Assembly: GCF_047372505.1 (NCBI RefSeq)
Contig: NZ_JBKBEU010000001.1
Location: 2,976,001 to 3,040,000 of the forward strand
Direction: 5' to 3'
Length of the DNA stretch: 64,000 bases
Source: Phaeobacter cretensis
GTDB lineage: Bacteria; Pseudomonadota; Alphaproteobacteria; Rhodobacterales; Rhodobacteraceae
Shown here: positions 8,707-17,506 of the stretch, in pieces
Numbering within the stretch: position 1 is the stretch's first letter
Layout of the letters: every line of letters starts with the position of its first letter
Translations under genes and position numbers: made by a program
The notes under the pieces: generated by a model
Databases searched by the model: none
Told to the model about the DNA's origin: nothing
Seen by the model: the letters and a program-made list of their open reading frames with translations, nothing else

Positions 8707-10285
8707 TGTCTTCGGCCCCCATAGCAGTGCCGCTTAGCAAAGCGTCCTCGTCGCTAGGTCGCGCTCCAAAGGGATTAGAATAAAAATGCGGCCCGCTTTG
8801 CCGGATTACTTCGTAGCTCTCGGGCCTGTAGTGAACCTGCCCGCCCCAACTCGTCCCGCGCATGACCAGATTGTCGGATCTGGGATCCGGTGTGACGCGA
8901 AACACCGCTCCCCACGGCTGTGTGCCTCGTCCCAGCAGCTGCGATTTGATCGCATCCGGCAAAGTCGGATTAAAGTCGCACCATTTGTCTATACTGTCGC
9001 GAACGGCCAAATTGAGGCCATCAAAATAAGCCTCATCCATAACGCCACCGCAGGCACCCAGAAGCCGTACCTGAACCCCGACACCCACCTGCGACACGGA
9101 ATTGAAGCCGCCTGGCGCTTGCGCCGCATCTTCAACGCCGTCTTGCACACGGTGTTCACTTTTCTCTAGCGCTCTCGCAATACCATCCGTATCTGGAGTT
9201 GGGGTTTCGACCATTTCGCGCGAGTAAGTCCACTTTTCGATATCGAGCCGCTTGTACTTGGTTTGCCGCACAACCTCTCCGGTTTCGATGTTGCGCCAAA
9301 TATGCAGCTCCGTCGTTTCGGTCGAGGCGTCCAAGGCGTGTTGGAGTTCGTCTGCCACTTCCTTGGCATCACGCGATGAAGGCAGGATTGTGGTATCGTT
9401 GTCCGATGTGATGAACCACGTTGTTGCACCAAAGTATTTGAAGCCGTCCATGGACCACAGCCCGTTCAACATTGAAGGATGATCATCCCAAAAGTCCGGG
9501 GTTAGGATCTCGGGTTCGAAATCAGTATCGGCAACGGGCTGGGGTGACGGGAGATCGTCGGTGAAAATATCATCATCCAGATCGTCAATCGCTGTCTGCG
9601 GTGTGGCATCCTCGCTGTATTCGTCAGAGCTGCCTGAAGCTGCGTTGCCGTCCGAATTTGAGGTCGGTTCGGCGGTCTCCTTTGCAACAACCCAGCGTGT
9701 TGGCAGGGCTAGATTAAAGGGCAGACCATCAACACTATCTGGATTGTAGACACTGATCGTTGTGTCACGCGTTTCGGGGTCGATGTCGATCCGAATGCCG
9801 CTTCCGTCTTCGTTTTCAAACTCCTGATGCGGCGCGCCTTTGTCCAGATCAAAGGTTGACCAGAAGATATCATCGTCAAGGCGCTGAAGATCTTCTGCAC
9901 TTATCTGGGCCCCAGTAGCGTTTTGATAGGCGGCGAACCGTTCTTCTTTGCTGCGGGTGACAAGAAGTTCCTCCATCCTGTCATCTGTTAGGCGCAGGTT
10001 ATAGGCTCGACGAATGTCATACAAAGGTGTTGAGAAATCGTCTGTTACTGGTGCGTTTTGGGTTTTGGTGCGCGTCAGAAGCGTGTCGATAATCTCTTTA
10101 CTGCGCGCGATCTCTTCTGGCTTACCTGTGGCATCCGTCGCGCGTTTCAAAGCGGCTGCAGTTGTGGTGCTTTGAAGTAACGCCCGCTCCAGCGGTGTTG
10201 GGATAGCCTTGCTAGGTGTGTCCGCAAATACGGGCGCTCCAAAGTGGGCAAGCCCAACAAGCGAAGCCGAAATATATCGCATCAT
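8693..10285 (-). CDS. Acidic exported protein of unknown function
   Basis: A 530-residue protein with a likely signal peptide (cleavage near PVFA-DTP at about residue 22). A helical region (about 30-150) is followed by a low-complexity acidic linker rich in Asp, Ser and Glu (about 205-265) and a C-terminal globular part with two cysteines near 400-435. I recognise no family. It lies between the SH3-like protein and the kinase-like protein and overlaps the latter by 14 bp, so they are co-translated. The acidic linker suggests a flexible tether or divalent metal binding, which is inference only. Confidence 0.7.
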   Translation of the reverse strand: MMRYISASLVGLAHFGAPVFADTPSKAIPTPLERALLQSTTTAAALKRATDATGKPEEIARSKEIIDTLLTRTKTQNAPVTDDFSTPLYDIRRAYNLRLTDDRMEELLVTRSKEERFAAYQNATGAQISAEDLQRLDDDIFWSTFDLDKGAPHQEFENEDGSGIRIDIDPETRDTTISVYNPDSVDGLPFNLALPTRWVVAKETAEPTSNSDGNAASGSSDEYSEDATPQTAIDDLDDDIFTDDLPSPQPVADTDFEPEILTPDFWDDHPSMLNGLWSMDGFKYFGATTWFITSDNDTTILPSSRDAKEVADELQHALDASTETTELHIWRNIETGEVVRQTKYKRLDIEKWTYSREMVETPTPDTDGIARALEKSEHRVQDGVEDAAQAPGGFNSVSQVGVGVQVRLLGACGGVMDEAYFDGLNLAVRDSIDKWCDFNPTLPDAIKSQLLGRGTQPWGAVFRVTPDPRSDNLVMRGTSWGGQVHYRPESYEVIRQSGPHFYSNPFGARPSDEDALLSGTAMGAEDNENL

Positions 10286-10318
10286 GACAATTTTCCAAAG
10301 TTAAGGCGCGGTCCGCCA

Positions 10319-10726
10319 CTAACCGGCCAGCGGGGTAAGCCAATTGCTATGTATCCAGCCGTGATTGGCACCGTCGCGGTTCAAGACGCGGGTTTCAGTG
10401 ATCGGCGAACAATCGACGGCCTCAGCGCCGTAGATAACGCCGTGCCACTCTCCGACGGTGTCAAAAATCCATACGCGGTCGCCGTTCGCCAGCTTTGCCA
10501 GACGGGCATATTCGGTGCCCGGTCCGGTTCGAACAGAAAGAAAGCCATCGCCATCGGGATCGAGACCAGAGACCGCGCCCAAACCGCAGGTGTCGAGATC
10601 GGCATCAGATTTTTCAAAGATCGGCTGCGCCAACTCAGGCGGAATTTCTTTGGGATCGATCTCTTGTCCGCTGGACTGTGTGGCCGCAAGCCAAGTTGCG
10701 GCCAACAGCAGGACTCTGAGCATCAC
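10319..10726 (-). CDS. Small exported SH3b-like protein
   Basis: A 135-residue protein with a signal peptide (MMLRVLLLAATWLAATQSSG) and one bacterial SH3-type domain (about 60-130), seen as FLSVRTGPGTEYARLAKLANGDRVW followed by GEWHGVIYG and GWIHSNWL. Such domains bind cell-wall peptides or act as protein-contact modules in the periplasm. Its ATG overlaps the stop of the VWA gene (ATGA, 10723-10726), so the two are translationally coupled. Two cysteines flank the domain (near 47 and 107) and could form a disulphide. It is probably an adaptor for the neighbouring exported proteins. Confidence 0.8.
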   Translation of the reverse strand: MMLRVLLLAATWLAATQSSGQEIDPKEIPPELAQPIFEKSDADLDTCGLGAVSGLDPDGDGFLSVRTGPGTEYARLAKLANGDRVWIFDTVGEWHGVIYGAEAVDCSPITETRVLNRDGANHGWIHSNWLTPLAG

Positions 10727-12114
10727 TCTTCGACCGCGTTTATGACAACGGAGTCGATAAGGAACAGTGCTTCACCACCGGGTTTGGAATGTTTTCGAGG
10801 GTGGAAACGACCGATGGAAAAGCTCAGATCGCCAGACATACGCAGGGCAGTAAACTGATCTGTCTCAACCACGTAAGGTGATCCGTCCTCAAGCGACAGC
10901 CCCTCCATCTCAAAGGTGGTGAAATAGCTGCGTCCACGCTTTGACAAGGTGAGTTTGGACGGCATGTCCTCATGTCCTGCAACGATTGTATCGCGCGTTT
11001 CGTTACCAAATGGGCTGCGCCAACAATGGGCATTGCTGCTGTTTCGGTGTGCAGCTCGCTCGAGCTCAATTTTGCCTTTGGACATCTTTTCCATATAGGC
11101 ATAGGTCGCAAAGCACGATGTGTAGTTAGCAGCGTGAAAGGCGGACGCCATGGCGTTTTTTGTATCTTTCCGAACGCCAAAATTCAGGACGTTGCCTGTG
11201 GCTGACATTTCACCAGTAAAGGTAATGGTCGCGTCCCAATCTCCGTCAGGCATCTCGCCGGTATAGGTGATCAAGTTGCTGCCGGTTTCGTCGTAGAACG
11301 GGCTGACAGAGGTCGACAGCATCAGCAGCGCGCCATCCTCGACAATGTAACTTTCAGGATCCGGGTTTGTGAGAATCCATTGATCACCGAGATCGTCGCC
11401 GTCGAAATCATCCCGAAAAAACTCAGTAATGACTGGGCCAGTAGGCTCCGGTGCCACTTCAGGCTCGGGTTCAGCGGTGGTTTGGGCAAGGACAACCGCC
11501 TCTTGCAGCGCTGACTTAAGCCCTTGGGTATTACTCGCATCAAAATACTGACCTTTGCCTGCGTTGGCGATGCACTCAAGTTGTTCACGCGCTTCGGCGT
11601 CGACATCGAAGCCCACAACATGAATTTTCAGATCAATGCCCATGGTCTGTGAAATTCGGGCCGTGAGGCAAGGATCGCCATCACAGGTCTCGATCCCATC
11701 AGACACAAGAACCATCGACTTTGGAACATCGGTGGGTTCGGTGGCCACCAAAACGGCAAGCGCCTTTTGCAAGGACCTCTCAATCGGTGTTTTCCCCAGA
11801 GGTTTGAGCCCTCCGATGCTTGCCTTCAGCTCTTCACGATCTGCGCCTAAGAAATTGAGCACTTTGACGTCTTCGCAGCTTTCCTTTGATGTCGTGCCAT
11901 AGGTCATCAACCCCAGACGTGCCTCAGCGGGGACATCATCCATCAATTGTCTCATCGTGGTCTGGGCGGTTGTTATCTTGGCTTCACCTTCGACTTGCCC
12001 CCACATGGAGCCAGACCCGTCCAAAATGAAAAGAATGTCAGATGTCGCTGAGACCGAGGCCGTCGCAAAAAAGCTCGTCGAAGCAGCGATCAAAACTGGC
12101 ACAATAAACTTCAT
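10723..12114 (-). CDS. Exported von Willebrand factor A protein
   Basis: A 463-residue protein with a signal peptide (first about 24 residues). A VWA domain (about 26-210) carries a complete metal-ion-dependent adhesion site: DGSGSMWG, the Thr in LGKTPIERS and the Asp in VSDGIETCDG. After a Glu/Pro linker (PEPEVAPEPTGP) comes a beta-sandwich region (about 230-460) like concanavalin/LamG carbohydrate-binding folds. It is the first gene of a minus-strand block with an SH3-like protein, an acidic protein and a kinase-like protein. VWA proteins usually act as metal-dependent binding scaffolds, so a surface or periplasmic assembly is the natural reading. Confidence 0.85.
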   Translation of the reverse strand: MKFIVPVLIAASTSFFATASVSATSDILFILDGSGSMWGQVEGEAKITTAQTTMRQLMDDVPAEARLGLMTYGTTSKESCEDVKVLNFLGADREELKASIGGLKPLGKTPIERSLQKALAVLVATEPTDVPKSMVLVSDGIETCDGDPCLTARISQTMGIDLKIHVVGFDVDAEAREQLECIANAGKGQYFDASNTQGLKSALQEAVVLAQTTAEPEPEVAPEPTGPVITEFFRDDFDGDDLGDQWILTNPDPESYIVEDGALLMLSTSVSPFYDETGSNLITYTGEMPDGDWDATITFTGEMSATGNVLNFGVRKDTKNAMASAFHAANYTSCFATYAYMEKMSKGKIELERAAHRNSSNAHCWRSPFGNETRDTIVAGHEDMPSKLTLSKRGRSYFTTFEMEGLSLEDGSPYVVETDQFTALRMSGDLSFSIGRFHPRKHSKPGGEALFLIDSVVINAVEE

Positions 12115-12171
12115 GGAAAACTCCTAATGTGATTCCAAGTCACACTAGGATTTGTCGTCAGCGCGTCGCTA

Positions 12172-12185
12172 TCCCCAATTGGGGA
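12172..12185. promoter_or_regulatory. 14-bp perfect palindrome before the VWA block
   Basis: TCCCCAATTGGGGA is a perfect 14-bp palindrome in the 86-bp space between the end of the LuxR-type regulator (12201) and the start of the VWA gene (12114). It could be an operator for the block or a short hairpin ending the upstream transcript, though no T-run follows. A second, imperfect dyad (TGTGA-N7-TCACA, 12128-12144) lies nearer the start codon. Confidence 0.5.
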
Positions 12186-12200
12186 CCCTATCGGTATCAG

Positions 12201-13970
12201 TCACGCAGCCGTTATCTGCTTAGAATCTGACATACTTTCCCGGGCGCGCTCGATCACTGCAGCCGTGCTGCCGTCACATTTGCATGCCTCCAGGATCCAT
12301 GGCCACTCAGTAAAAAGTAGGTACTGTCCCAGCGACGGAAATGAATGGTACATCGCATTTGGCAGTGCCGCCTGAAGTTTACGGCTGCCCTCCGGATCTG
12401 AAACATTGTCCAACTCGCCCTGTAGAATATGAACGGGCATGGTGAGCGAACCCAATTCGAAATCCCATCCATGGGTATTTAGATAATTCTCCTGTACCAG
12501 CCCGTCGGACCCCTGAAGTGTACGCAGAGCCAACATCTCTGGGATGCGTTTCTGCAAAACCGGACTGGACAAGACAGCGATATCTGCAGGACATTTTGAG
12601 CGGGTGATATGTCGTTCCAAGTATTTTTTTGTGTTCTGCATAACCGAACGCATCAAGTACGGCACTATTGCCTTGAGTAGTGCGGGCGCCCGCCGACCAA
12701 TCACCCCACTGATAATGTAAAAGACATCCATACTGCGCCAGTCCATAGGTTCATGCCGAGGATAGCTGGGGGCGCACAAAACCAATTTATCGACTCTATG
12801 AGATGTCGTGGCAGCAAAAGCCAACGCCGAACATGAGCCAAATGCTTGCGAAAACACCGTTACCGTTTTTGCATCCAAGTGGTCCAGTAGCTGGTTCAGA
12901 TCATTGGTAAAATCCGACAGGCCCGCCATCGTTTTGAAATGAGAGCCAAATGTTCCGGGACGGCATGGAACAATGATCCTGAGACCAAGCGCTTCGAGAT
13001 GCGGAATGTAGCGCTCCGGCGCGCCGATAGCGTCAATCGCTACCCCTGTAAGCGCATCAAAATGGAGCAGAATATGCCCATCGGGTGGACCGATCTCAAA
13101 GTACTCAAGATTACGGCCATCTCGCAGCAATAGATTGCGACGGACGGGCAGACTCGGATCTGTATTCTGAGGTTCCCGATCCAAAAGCGAAAGCGGATTG
13201 CGATCGACTAAAAGCAGCAAACTGGACTGTTCGCTCACACCTGTTTTTAGGTAGACGCGCTTTAGGTAAGTACGTGCGCTTTCGTATGTGATCCTGCATT
13301 CGGTTGCAGCTTTCCGCAGATTGTTGCTGGCGTGCAGCGCCTTGACCAAGCGGCCTTCAGCTTTTGACAGGAAGTATCTGAGACGGAAATCCTCGAAAGA
13401 CTGGGTTGTCAAAGCAGGCAGCCCAACGACGATTTTCGCGGCATTTGGCGGCAGTATTCCGCTCTTGATCTTGGAGGCATCCACCAGAGCAATACTTGTT
13501 CCGCGCGAGTCCGCATGGCCTAGGATCGGCAGCTGGGTTTCGGATGAGACGTGCAAATGCTCGACTTCATGTTCGAGCTCTCCGATGCTGTTGTAGTCGA
13601 CGCCATAGTCACGCGCCGCCCTGTTCGAAAATATCTTGTTCCCACCGTGATCAAACACCATCAGCCCAACCGACAAGCTGTCCAAAACACCACCCAGTGT
13701 GGCGTTCTCTTCCTGTAGGGCAACGATGTTTTCGCTCAATCGCATAGCGCGTTCGAAATGGGTAATTAAACCATGAAACCGATCGGGAGATTTTGACAGG
13801 TCGTTGGGATGCGAAAGCTCGATATGCTCCATCAATTCCGAGATCATTTCCGGCCATAGTGAGTTATCGATTACGGCATCGTACAACATATGAACAAGTT
13901 CAGCCTCATTTGGCTGCCGCGATTGTTGATCAATCACGGTGTCTGGGCGGGTGTTCAATGAGTCAACCAT
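12201..13970 (-). CDS. LuxR-type regulator with dead alpha/beta-hydrolase domain
   Basis: A 589-residue protein in three parts: an N-terminal helical/PAS-like region (about 25-140), a LuxR-type helix-turn-helix (about 201-255, LRKAATECRITYESARTYLK), and an alpha/beta-hydrolase domain (about 280-570). The nucleophile elbow reads FSQAFGS where active enzymes have GHSxGG, so the catalytic Ser is Ala376. The acid (Asp521 in GELDNVSD) is kept, but the triad His position reads GQ (Gln549). I infer a ligand-sensing rather than hydrolytic domain, controlling DNA binding. It lies 86 bp upstream of the VWA block on the same strand and may regulate it or the GMC gene behind it. Confidence 0.8.
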   Translation of the reverse strand: MVDSLNTRPDTVIDQQSRQPNEAELVHMLYDAVIDNSLWPEMISELMEHIELSHPNDLSKSPDRFHGLITHFERAMRLSENIVALQEENATLGGVLDSLSVGLMVFDHGGNKIFSNRAARDYGVDYNSIGELEHEVEHLHVSSETQLPILGHADSRGTSIALVDASKIKSGILPPNAAKIVVGLPALTTQSFEDFRLRYFLSKAEGRLVKALHASNNLRKAATECRITYESARTYLKRVYLKTGVSEQSSLLLLVDRNPLSLLDREPQNTDPSLPVRRNLLLRDGRNLEYFEIGPPDGHILLHFDALTGVAIDAIGAPERYIPHLEALGLRIIVPCRPGTFGSHFKTMAGLSDFTNDLNQLLDHLDAKTVTVFSQAFGSCSALAFAATTSHRVDKLVLCAPSYPRHEPMDWRSMDVFYIISGVIGRRAPALLKAIVPYLMRSVMQNTKKYLERHITRSKCPADIAVLSSPVLQKRIPEMLALRTLQGSDGLVQENYLNTHGWDFELGSLTMPVHILQGELDNVSDPEGSRKLQAALPNAMYHSFPSLGQYLLFTEWPWILEACKCDGSTAAVIERARESMSDSKQITAA

Positions 13971-14001
13971 ACCTCTATCGATCTATGAGTGTGACCATAG
14001 A

Positions 14002-15645
14002 TCAACCCCTTTTCAATATGAATTCTGCAGCTTGGATGCCGATCATGATTGACGCGGCATTTGTATTGCTACTGACAATTCGCGGCATGATTGATGCATC
14101 AGCAATGCGCACACCTTCAATGCCGCGCAGTCTCAGATTGTTATCAACCACCGAATTTGTATCGCAACCCATCCGGCAGGTTCCCACAGGATGATAGGCT
14201 GTATCGGCATTGCTACGAATGAAAGTATCAATCTCAGGGTCATTAAATCCGCGAATATCGGCGATCGCGGCGGGATCCAGCGCTCTAAATGCGGGTGCAT
14301 CCAGAATGTGTTGTAGGCGTTTCAATCCCACCCGTGTCCGTCGCAGATCATTCAGGTGTGAAAGATAATTTGGGGTAATGCGCGGTGGGGTCCGCACGTT
14401 CGAAGATGCGATCTCAACTGAGCCACGGCTATCGGGGTCTACAACATAAACATGTGCACTGTACCCACGCGCGGCATGTAGCCTGTTTCCGTGGTCACGA
14501 ACGATGCCGCTAAAGAAATGGCATTGCAGATCGGGCAGAGCGCGGTTCTCATCGGATTTCAGATAGCCTCCGCTTTGGGTGAATGTGCTGCTCCCCCAAC
14601 CTCGACCCATTTTCCGCCAGGTCCAAATCGCCTTTGCTAGGTCAAGCACTCCGCCTGGTGTTAACCCCATAAACCGGTTGTCGCGGCACGAGTAGTGCAG
14701 GCCGCATTGTAGATGATCTTGCAGGTTTTGCCCGACTTCAGACATATCACGCACGATCTCGACGCCGCATTTTTTCAAGAGCTTGGCTGGCCCCACACCT
14801 GACCTTTGCAGGATTGCGGGCGATCCAAACGCACCGGCGCAAAGTATGATCTCTTGTCTCGCGCCCAAACGTAGTGTGTTCCGTCCACGGCGACACATGA
14901 CATGTGTCGCCTTGCCCTGCGCGATAGCGAGGTAGTCCACAAGCGTATTGCAAAAAACATGTGGGCGCTGCTCGCGAGGAAGGGAATGCAAGAAAGCATC
15001 GGCAGATGAACATCTGCGACCCGCAAATTGACCACTCCCGTACTGCGAAAACCGAAATGGGAATACGGCCTCGCAATTCGGAATTTCTCTTTGGTTCAAT
15101 CGGCGAAGGCCTCTTTCTTTAGCCCCCGAAAAGAAGATTTCATCAGCACCCGAGTGCGAACGGCATATCGAAACCGCAACGCCAAAGTTATCATCTGCAT
15201 CTACCGAATTGATGTCTCCGTCCGGGCGTTCAAAGCTCTCAAAAACAGGGCGGACATCGTTCCATCCCCAACCTCGATTGCCCATTGACAGCCACCTGTC
15301 ATAGTCATCCGGGCGCCCCCGCAAATAGATCATCCCGTTGATGGCGCTGCTGCCGCCCAAGACACGACCCCGCGGTTGGTATCCTCTCCTGTAGTTGAGG
15401 CCAGGTTCGGGCGCAGTCTCATATTTCCAATTGTTCAACCCAGGCTGTTTGGGCACCTGAAGCGCATTCCCCAAAGGCATGCGAGACCATGGCCGTGCAA
15501 ACGCACTCCCGGCCTCAACGAGCGCGACCTTGTGGCCCGCTCTGGCGAGCCGCCCAGCAACCGCGCAACCTGCTGATCCCGCGCCAAGGACAAGATAGTC
15601 AAACCATCTATCGACTTGGCGGATGTCTGATGAAGCCGCTCCCAT
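14002..15645 (-). CDS. GMC-family FAD oxidoreductase
   Basis: A 547-residue protein of the glucose-methanol-choline family, close in design to choline/alcohol dehydrogenases. The FAD-binding motif is YLVLGAGSAGCAVAGRLA (about 18-35), followed by the GMC signature GGSSAINGMIYLRG and the second signature around CAGAFGSPAILQRSG. The C-terminal active-site His is in AYHPVGTCRMG. It oxidises an alcohol or sugar with FAD, but the substrate is not evident. It is on the same strand as the LuxR-type regulator, 31 bp upstream of it, so the two may be co-transcribed and the GMC substrate or product may be the ligand of the dead hydrolase domain (inference). Confidence 0.9.
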   Translation of the reverse strand: MGAASSDIRQVDRWFDYLVLGAGSAGCAVAGRLARAGHKVALVEAGSAFARPWSRMPLGNALQVPKQPGLNNWKYETAPEPGLNYRRGYQPRGRVLGGSSAINGMIYLRGRPDDYDRWLSMGNRGWGWNDVRPVFESFERPDGDINSVDADDNFGVAVSICRSHSGADEIFFSGAKERGLRRLNQREIPNCEAVFPFRFSQYGSGQFAGRRCSSADAFLHSLPREQRPHVFCNTLVDYLAIAQGKATHVMCRRGRNTLRLGARQEIILCAGAFGSPAILQRSGVGPAKLLKKCGVEIVRDMSEVGQNLQDHLQCGLHYSCRDNRFMGLTPGGVLDLAKAIWTWRKMGRGWGSSTFTQSGGYLKSDENRALPDLQCHFFSGIVRDHGNRLHAARGYSAHVYVVDPDSRGSVEIASSNVRTPPRITPNYLSHLNDLRRTRVGLKRLQHILDAPAFRALDPAAIADIRGFNDPEIDTFIRSNADTAYHPVGTCRMGCDTNSVVDNNLRLRGIEGVRIADASIMPRIVSSNTNAASIMIGIQAAEFILKRG

Positions 15646-16006
15646 GGTTCTACCATGGCAAGCAGCTAGCCAAATGGGAAGGGTCTCAAAATAGCGAGCA
15701 GGCTGGCTCGGGCCGACTTAGATTTTGTCCACGCTGGTTGTTTGAGCATGTGTCATGGATGGGGGTAGGGGCTTTGGGGCAGACCTCAACAAACTTAGCC
15801 AATGGCAATCGGTCTTTCATCGATTGCTTGCAATTAGTAGCAACGAAAGCCGCGTTTGCAAATGTCGCTAGCTACGCATTACCGCGGGGGTGATTGGAGT
15901 AGCATCACCCGCGGCTGAAGATCCTCCTGAATGGTTACTGCGTGGAAGAGGCAACCGTCCGGATTGGCAGTGGTAAGTGGCTGTTCTGAGGTCAATCAAT
16001 CCATTG
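15646..16006. other. Intergenic stretch without gene
   Basis: This 361-bp space lies upstream of the GMC gene (minus) and downstream of the small membrane protein gene (minus). I see no gene or strong repeat. The GMC promoter is expected at its left end. Confidence 0.6.
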
Positions 16007-16429
16007 CTAGACAGCAACGTGTCGCTCTTTGGACATGAGTGAGCCGAGCATCAGTGCCAGAAAAATCAAGTTCAGTGCAGCGTTTAATGGTGATCCCGCA
16101 ACGAAGGAAAAGCTGGAATCGACAGCGAACCAGGTCAGTGCACTATACAAAATGACTTTTCGCCCCGCTTGCGGTGCGACAGGCATGACTTCGGTACCAA
16201 TCGTCCACATCATTGCTCCCATCCCGGCTGTTAGCCCGCCTCCAATGGCAAACAACAGTCGAACGGTTGGGTCTGCAACTTCCGGAGCACTGGAAAAAGG
16301 CCAATGAGCGAGGTTCAAGAACAGCTTTGCTAATGGATAGAGTGGCGTCCATGTTGCGGTGGCTAATGCAATTCCCAAGACAACGATGATGATCCCATTG
16401 ATACGCAATGTCTTTTGCTCTTTTGTCAT
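16007..16429 (-). CDS. Small four-helix membrane protein
   Basis: A 140-residue protein with four predicted membrane helices (around 8-30, 50-72, 78-95 and 105-130), reminiscent of small DUF-type inner-membrane proteins. The start at 16429 is preferred over an upstream in-frame ATG at 16486 because AGGAGA lies 6 bp before it and the extra residues are polar. It is transcribed away from the XRE regulator at 16537, with the palindrome 16487-16501 between them, so it is the likely regulated target. No enzymatic motif is seen. Confidence 0.75.
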   Translation of the reverse strand: MTKEQKTLRINGIIIVVLGIALATATWTPLYPLAKLFLNLAHWPFSSAPEVADPTVRLLFAIGGGLTAGMGAMMWTIGTEVMPVAPQAGRKVILYSALTWFAVDSSFSFVAGSPLNAALNLIFLALMLGSLMSKERHVAV

Positions 16430-16486
16430 GTCAGGTCTCCTATGATGACAGGACTTTTGTTCACATGAAGACACGACGCTTAACAA

Positions 16487-16501
16487 TTACCTCGCAGGTA
16501 A
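16487..16501. promoter_or_regulatory. Palindromic operator between divergent genes
   Basis: TTACCT-CGC-AGGTAA is a perfect 6+3+6 inverted repeat in the 107-bp divergent region between the membrane protein (start 16429) and the XRE regulator (start 16537). Its position fits an operator through which the regulator controls both genes. The binding assignment is inferred from location. Confidence 0.7.
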
Positions 16502-16536
16502 GTGACCTTTGTCATTTGCGCACCTAGGCTTGGGCT

Positions 16537-17286
16537 ATGTCAGAATTTTCAAATCATCTAAGACACTGGCGCCAGACGCGGCGCTTCAGTCAACTGGACC
16601 TCGCTCTAGAAGCAAACGTTAGCGCGCGCCACATTTCCTTTCTTGAAACTGGGCGTGCGCGCCCAAGCCGTGAGATGATAACCCAGTTGGGAGATGCATT
16701 GGCCATTCCGCTCTCTGCGCGGAACCAGATGTTTGCCGCGATGGGGTTTGCGTCTCGGTACGAAGCCCGATGTTGGGACGAAGCGGAAATGGCTCCGATC
16801 CGACGTGCTATTGATCGTACGCTAGATCGTCACGCGCCTTATCCGGGTATTGCCATTGACCGGCTTTGGCGTTTGACGCGCATGAATACGTCGGCGCAAA
16901 AGATATTTGGGACTTTGGGGCTGTCCGAAGGCGACAGTATGCTCGAGGTGTTGAGCAATCCGTTGCTTTGGGAAATGGTCGAAAACTGGCCTGAAGTTGC
17001 TCATAATACTATGCTGCGGCTCAGAACAGAAAGCGCCACACAGGGTGGTGTGCCGGAACTGGAAGCTGCGGCGCGTGATTTGGCTGAACATGCGCGTATT
17101 GGCGCTAACGTGGGTCCCACCGTACCAACAGTATTTCGGTTCGGAGATCAACGGCTTGCGATGTTCGGCACTATCGCCCAATTTGGAACACCCGAAGACA
17201 CTGCATTGGAAGAACTTAAGATCGAGCTGTTCTTCCCATCTGATGTCGAGACTGAGAATGCTCTAAAGACAATGTTTCAAGATTGA
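16537..17286 (+). CDS. XRE regulator with MmyB-like ligand domain
   Basis: A 249-residue regulator: an N-terminal XRE helix-turn-helix (about 5-65, FSQLDLALEANVSARHISFL) and a C-terminal MmyB-like domain (about 95-245), a PAS-related fold known to bind fatty acids or other small molecules in this family. It is the usual length for the family. It is divergent from the four-helix membrane protein, with a 15-bp palindrome in between, an arrangement typical of a local repressor controlling its neighbour in response to a ligand. The ligand is unknown. Confidence 0.88.
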   Translation: MSEFSNHLRHWRQTRRFSQLDLALEANVSARHISFLETGRARPSREMITQLGDALAIPLSARNQMFAAMGFASRYEARCWDEAEMAPIRRAIDRTLDRHAPYPGIAIDRLWRLTRMNTSAQKIFGTLGLSEGDSMLEVLSNPLLWEMVENWPEVAHNTMLRLRTESATQGGVPELEAAARDLAEHARIGANVGPTVPTVFRFGDQRLAMFGTIAQFGTPEDTALEELKIELFFPSDVETENALKTMFQD

Positions 17287-17506
17287 CTGAAACCGACCGA
17301 TGCAATCTGAGGCGCCGTGTCGTGACCAATGCAGTCATTGAGCCAATGCGCAGCATCGGCGAGATCGGCTCGAAGCAGCGGCGCCGCGCCAACTCGCGGT
17401 AAAGGGCTTCGCGACCGACGGACAACTCGCAGGCTAGGCGTTGCCACATGATAGCGATCGTATAACTTTGGGCAGGATTGAGCCATACGGGAAGGAAAGA
17501 GAGGAA

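Noticed and set aside
12128..12144. TGTGA-N7-TCACA resembling a CRP site
   Set aside because: CRP sites have a 6-bp spacer; the 7-bp spacer here makes the match unconvincing.
17277..17506. Possible gene end on the minus strand after the XRE regulator
   Set aside because: The frame there has no recognisable motif and overlaps the Spy-like pseudogene region; treated as non-coding.
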